A stretch of DNA of 6,415 nucleotides from assembly GCA_018401175.1 (NCBI GenBank), contig JAGYLK010000002.1, positions 1 to 6,415 of the forward strand, in the 5' to 3' direction. The notes below the pieces were generated by a model. The model saw only the letters and a list, made by a program, of their open reading frames with translations, searched no databases and was not told the origin of the DNA. The position numbers and the translations under genes were made by a program. This DNA comes from Candidatus Altimarinota bacterium (lineage in GTDB: Bacteria > Patescibacteriota > Gracilibacteria > UBA4473). Positions 5,982-6,415 of the stretch are shown piece after piece. The number at the start of each line of letters is the position of its first letter. Within the stretch, counting starts at the first letter, position 1.

Positions 5982-6415
5982 ATGAATTCTGAACTCTCAC
6001 AAAGCCAGTCGTTGGATACCGGAAATCCGGTGTTTGCCTGGCGCGCATTTGATCATCATCCCTGTTATCGTGGATGGCTCTGGTACGTTCTCTTTTGCGG
6101 TGTTTTATTTGGCGGTGCTCTTTGGGCAGTATTGACCGATCCACAATGGGGATGGCTTATGGCGACTACGTTTTTTGTTGCGGCAGCGGTGTACTTTTGG
6201 TCGCATCGAAATGGAAATGAATTACACGATATAACGGTGTTTGAAAAAGGAATTTTGATCGGAGACACCAAATTTGTTTCCAAGAGTAAAATTGCCGGAT
6301 ATTGGTTTGTGTATGAACCAGGAGTAGAGATACTAAATATCGAGTTGCGAGGGAAAAATAAAAAACAAATTCTTCTGCAAATGGGAAATTTGGACCCTGA
6401 TTTTTTTCGAGAACA
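5982..6415 (+). CDS. Two-helix membrane protein of unknown function (3' end outside window)
   Basis: The first 144 codons are present and the frame is still open at the window end. After a polar N-terminus (1-18) come an aromatic stretch with FAWRAFDHHP (18-27) and YRGWLWY (29-35), two predicted transmembrane helices (about 32-51 and 56-73) joined by a short TDPQ turn, then a soluble region from about 80. That region looks like alternating beta strands (ITVFEKGILIG, 84-94) and ends with LDPDFFRE (137-144). The layout, two helices plus a small beta domain with a late DP motif, resembles uncharacterised membrane proteins I associate with Candidate Phyla Radiation genomes, possibly with a PH-like fold; this is recall, not a search. 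No signal peptide or catalytic motif is seen. ATG 5982 follows the strong promoter at a short distance and lacks a Shine-Dalgarno. Function unknown. Confidence 0.75.
   Translation, partial: MNSELSQSQSLDTGNPVFAWRAFDHHPCYRGWLWYVLFCGVLFGGALWAVLTDPQWGWLMATTFFVAAAVYFWSHRNGNELHDITVFEKGILIGDTKFVSKSKIAGYWFVYEPGVEILNIELRGKNKKQILLQMGNLDPDFFRE

Noticed and set aside
5962..5985. A 7-codon upstream ORF (MRIFCKK) whose stop overlaps the ATG at 5982 as ATGA
   Set aside because: Its ATG lies upstream of the predicted transcription start (about 5967), so it is probably not in the mRNA.

Overview
The window is a bacterial chromosomal segment, AT-rich by eye, with every recognisable gene on the + strand: a type IV pilus retraction ATPase (pilT, 93-1160), the catalytic alpha subunit of DNA polymerase III (dnaE, 1298-4819), a sugar-1-phosphate nucleotidyltransferase with a beta-helix tail (4827-5777), and the 5' part of a small membrane protein gene (5982 to beyond the window end). 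All frames read through with the standard code and there is no in-frame TGA. The three complete genes end in TAG, TAA and TAG. No start has a usable Shine-Dalgarno sequence at normal spacing. These traits, together with the two-helix membrane protein whose layout I associate with Candidate Phyla Radiation genomes, suggest a Patescibacteria-like organism (perhaps Peregrinibacteria-like). Lineages that read UGA as glycine are less likely. The taxonomic guess is an inference of low to moderate strength.

Layout: 1-92 carries a good sigma70-type promoter for pilT. pilT is followed by a short array of degenerate 7-bp repeats and then a strong intrinsic terminator (1191-1226), so pilT is probably its own transcription unit. 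Between the terminator and dnaE lie a second inverted repeat (1232-1255) and a possible -10 box placed so that dnaE could be transcribed leaderless. dnaE and the nucleotidyltransferase are 7 bp apart and look co-transcribed. The 204-bp gap 5778-5981 holds no supported gene. It contains 7-bp repeats in inverted orientation at its two ends (5774-5795 and 5902-5923), a weak terminator candidate, an AT palindrome, and a near-consensus extended -10 promoter (5932-5960) that drives the last gene.

Functions: DnaE is the replicative polymerase. Its polymerase active site is intact, but several PHP-domain metal ligands are replaced, so proofreading is expected from a separate exonuclease. The nucleotidyltransferase would supply an activated sugar for cell-envelope polysaccharide. 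PilT would power pilus retraction (twitching, attachment, DNA uptake). The genes share no obvious pathway. I see no mobile element, CRISPR array, tRNA or rRNA and no clear new system. The points most worth a second look are the 7-bp repeat arrays, the C7 tract plus palindrome and the A AAA AAG heptamer inside dnaE, and the likely leaderless dnaE start.
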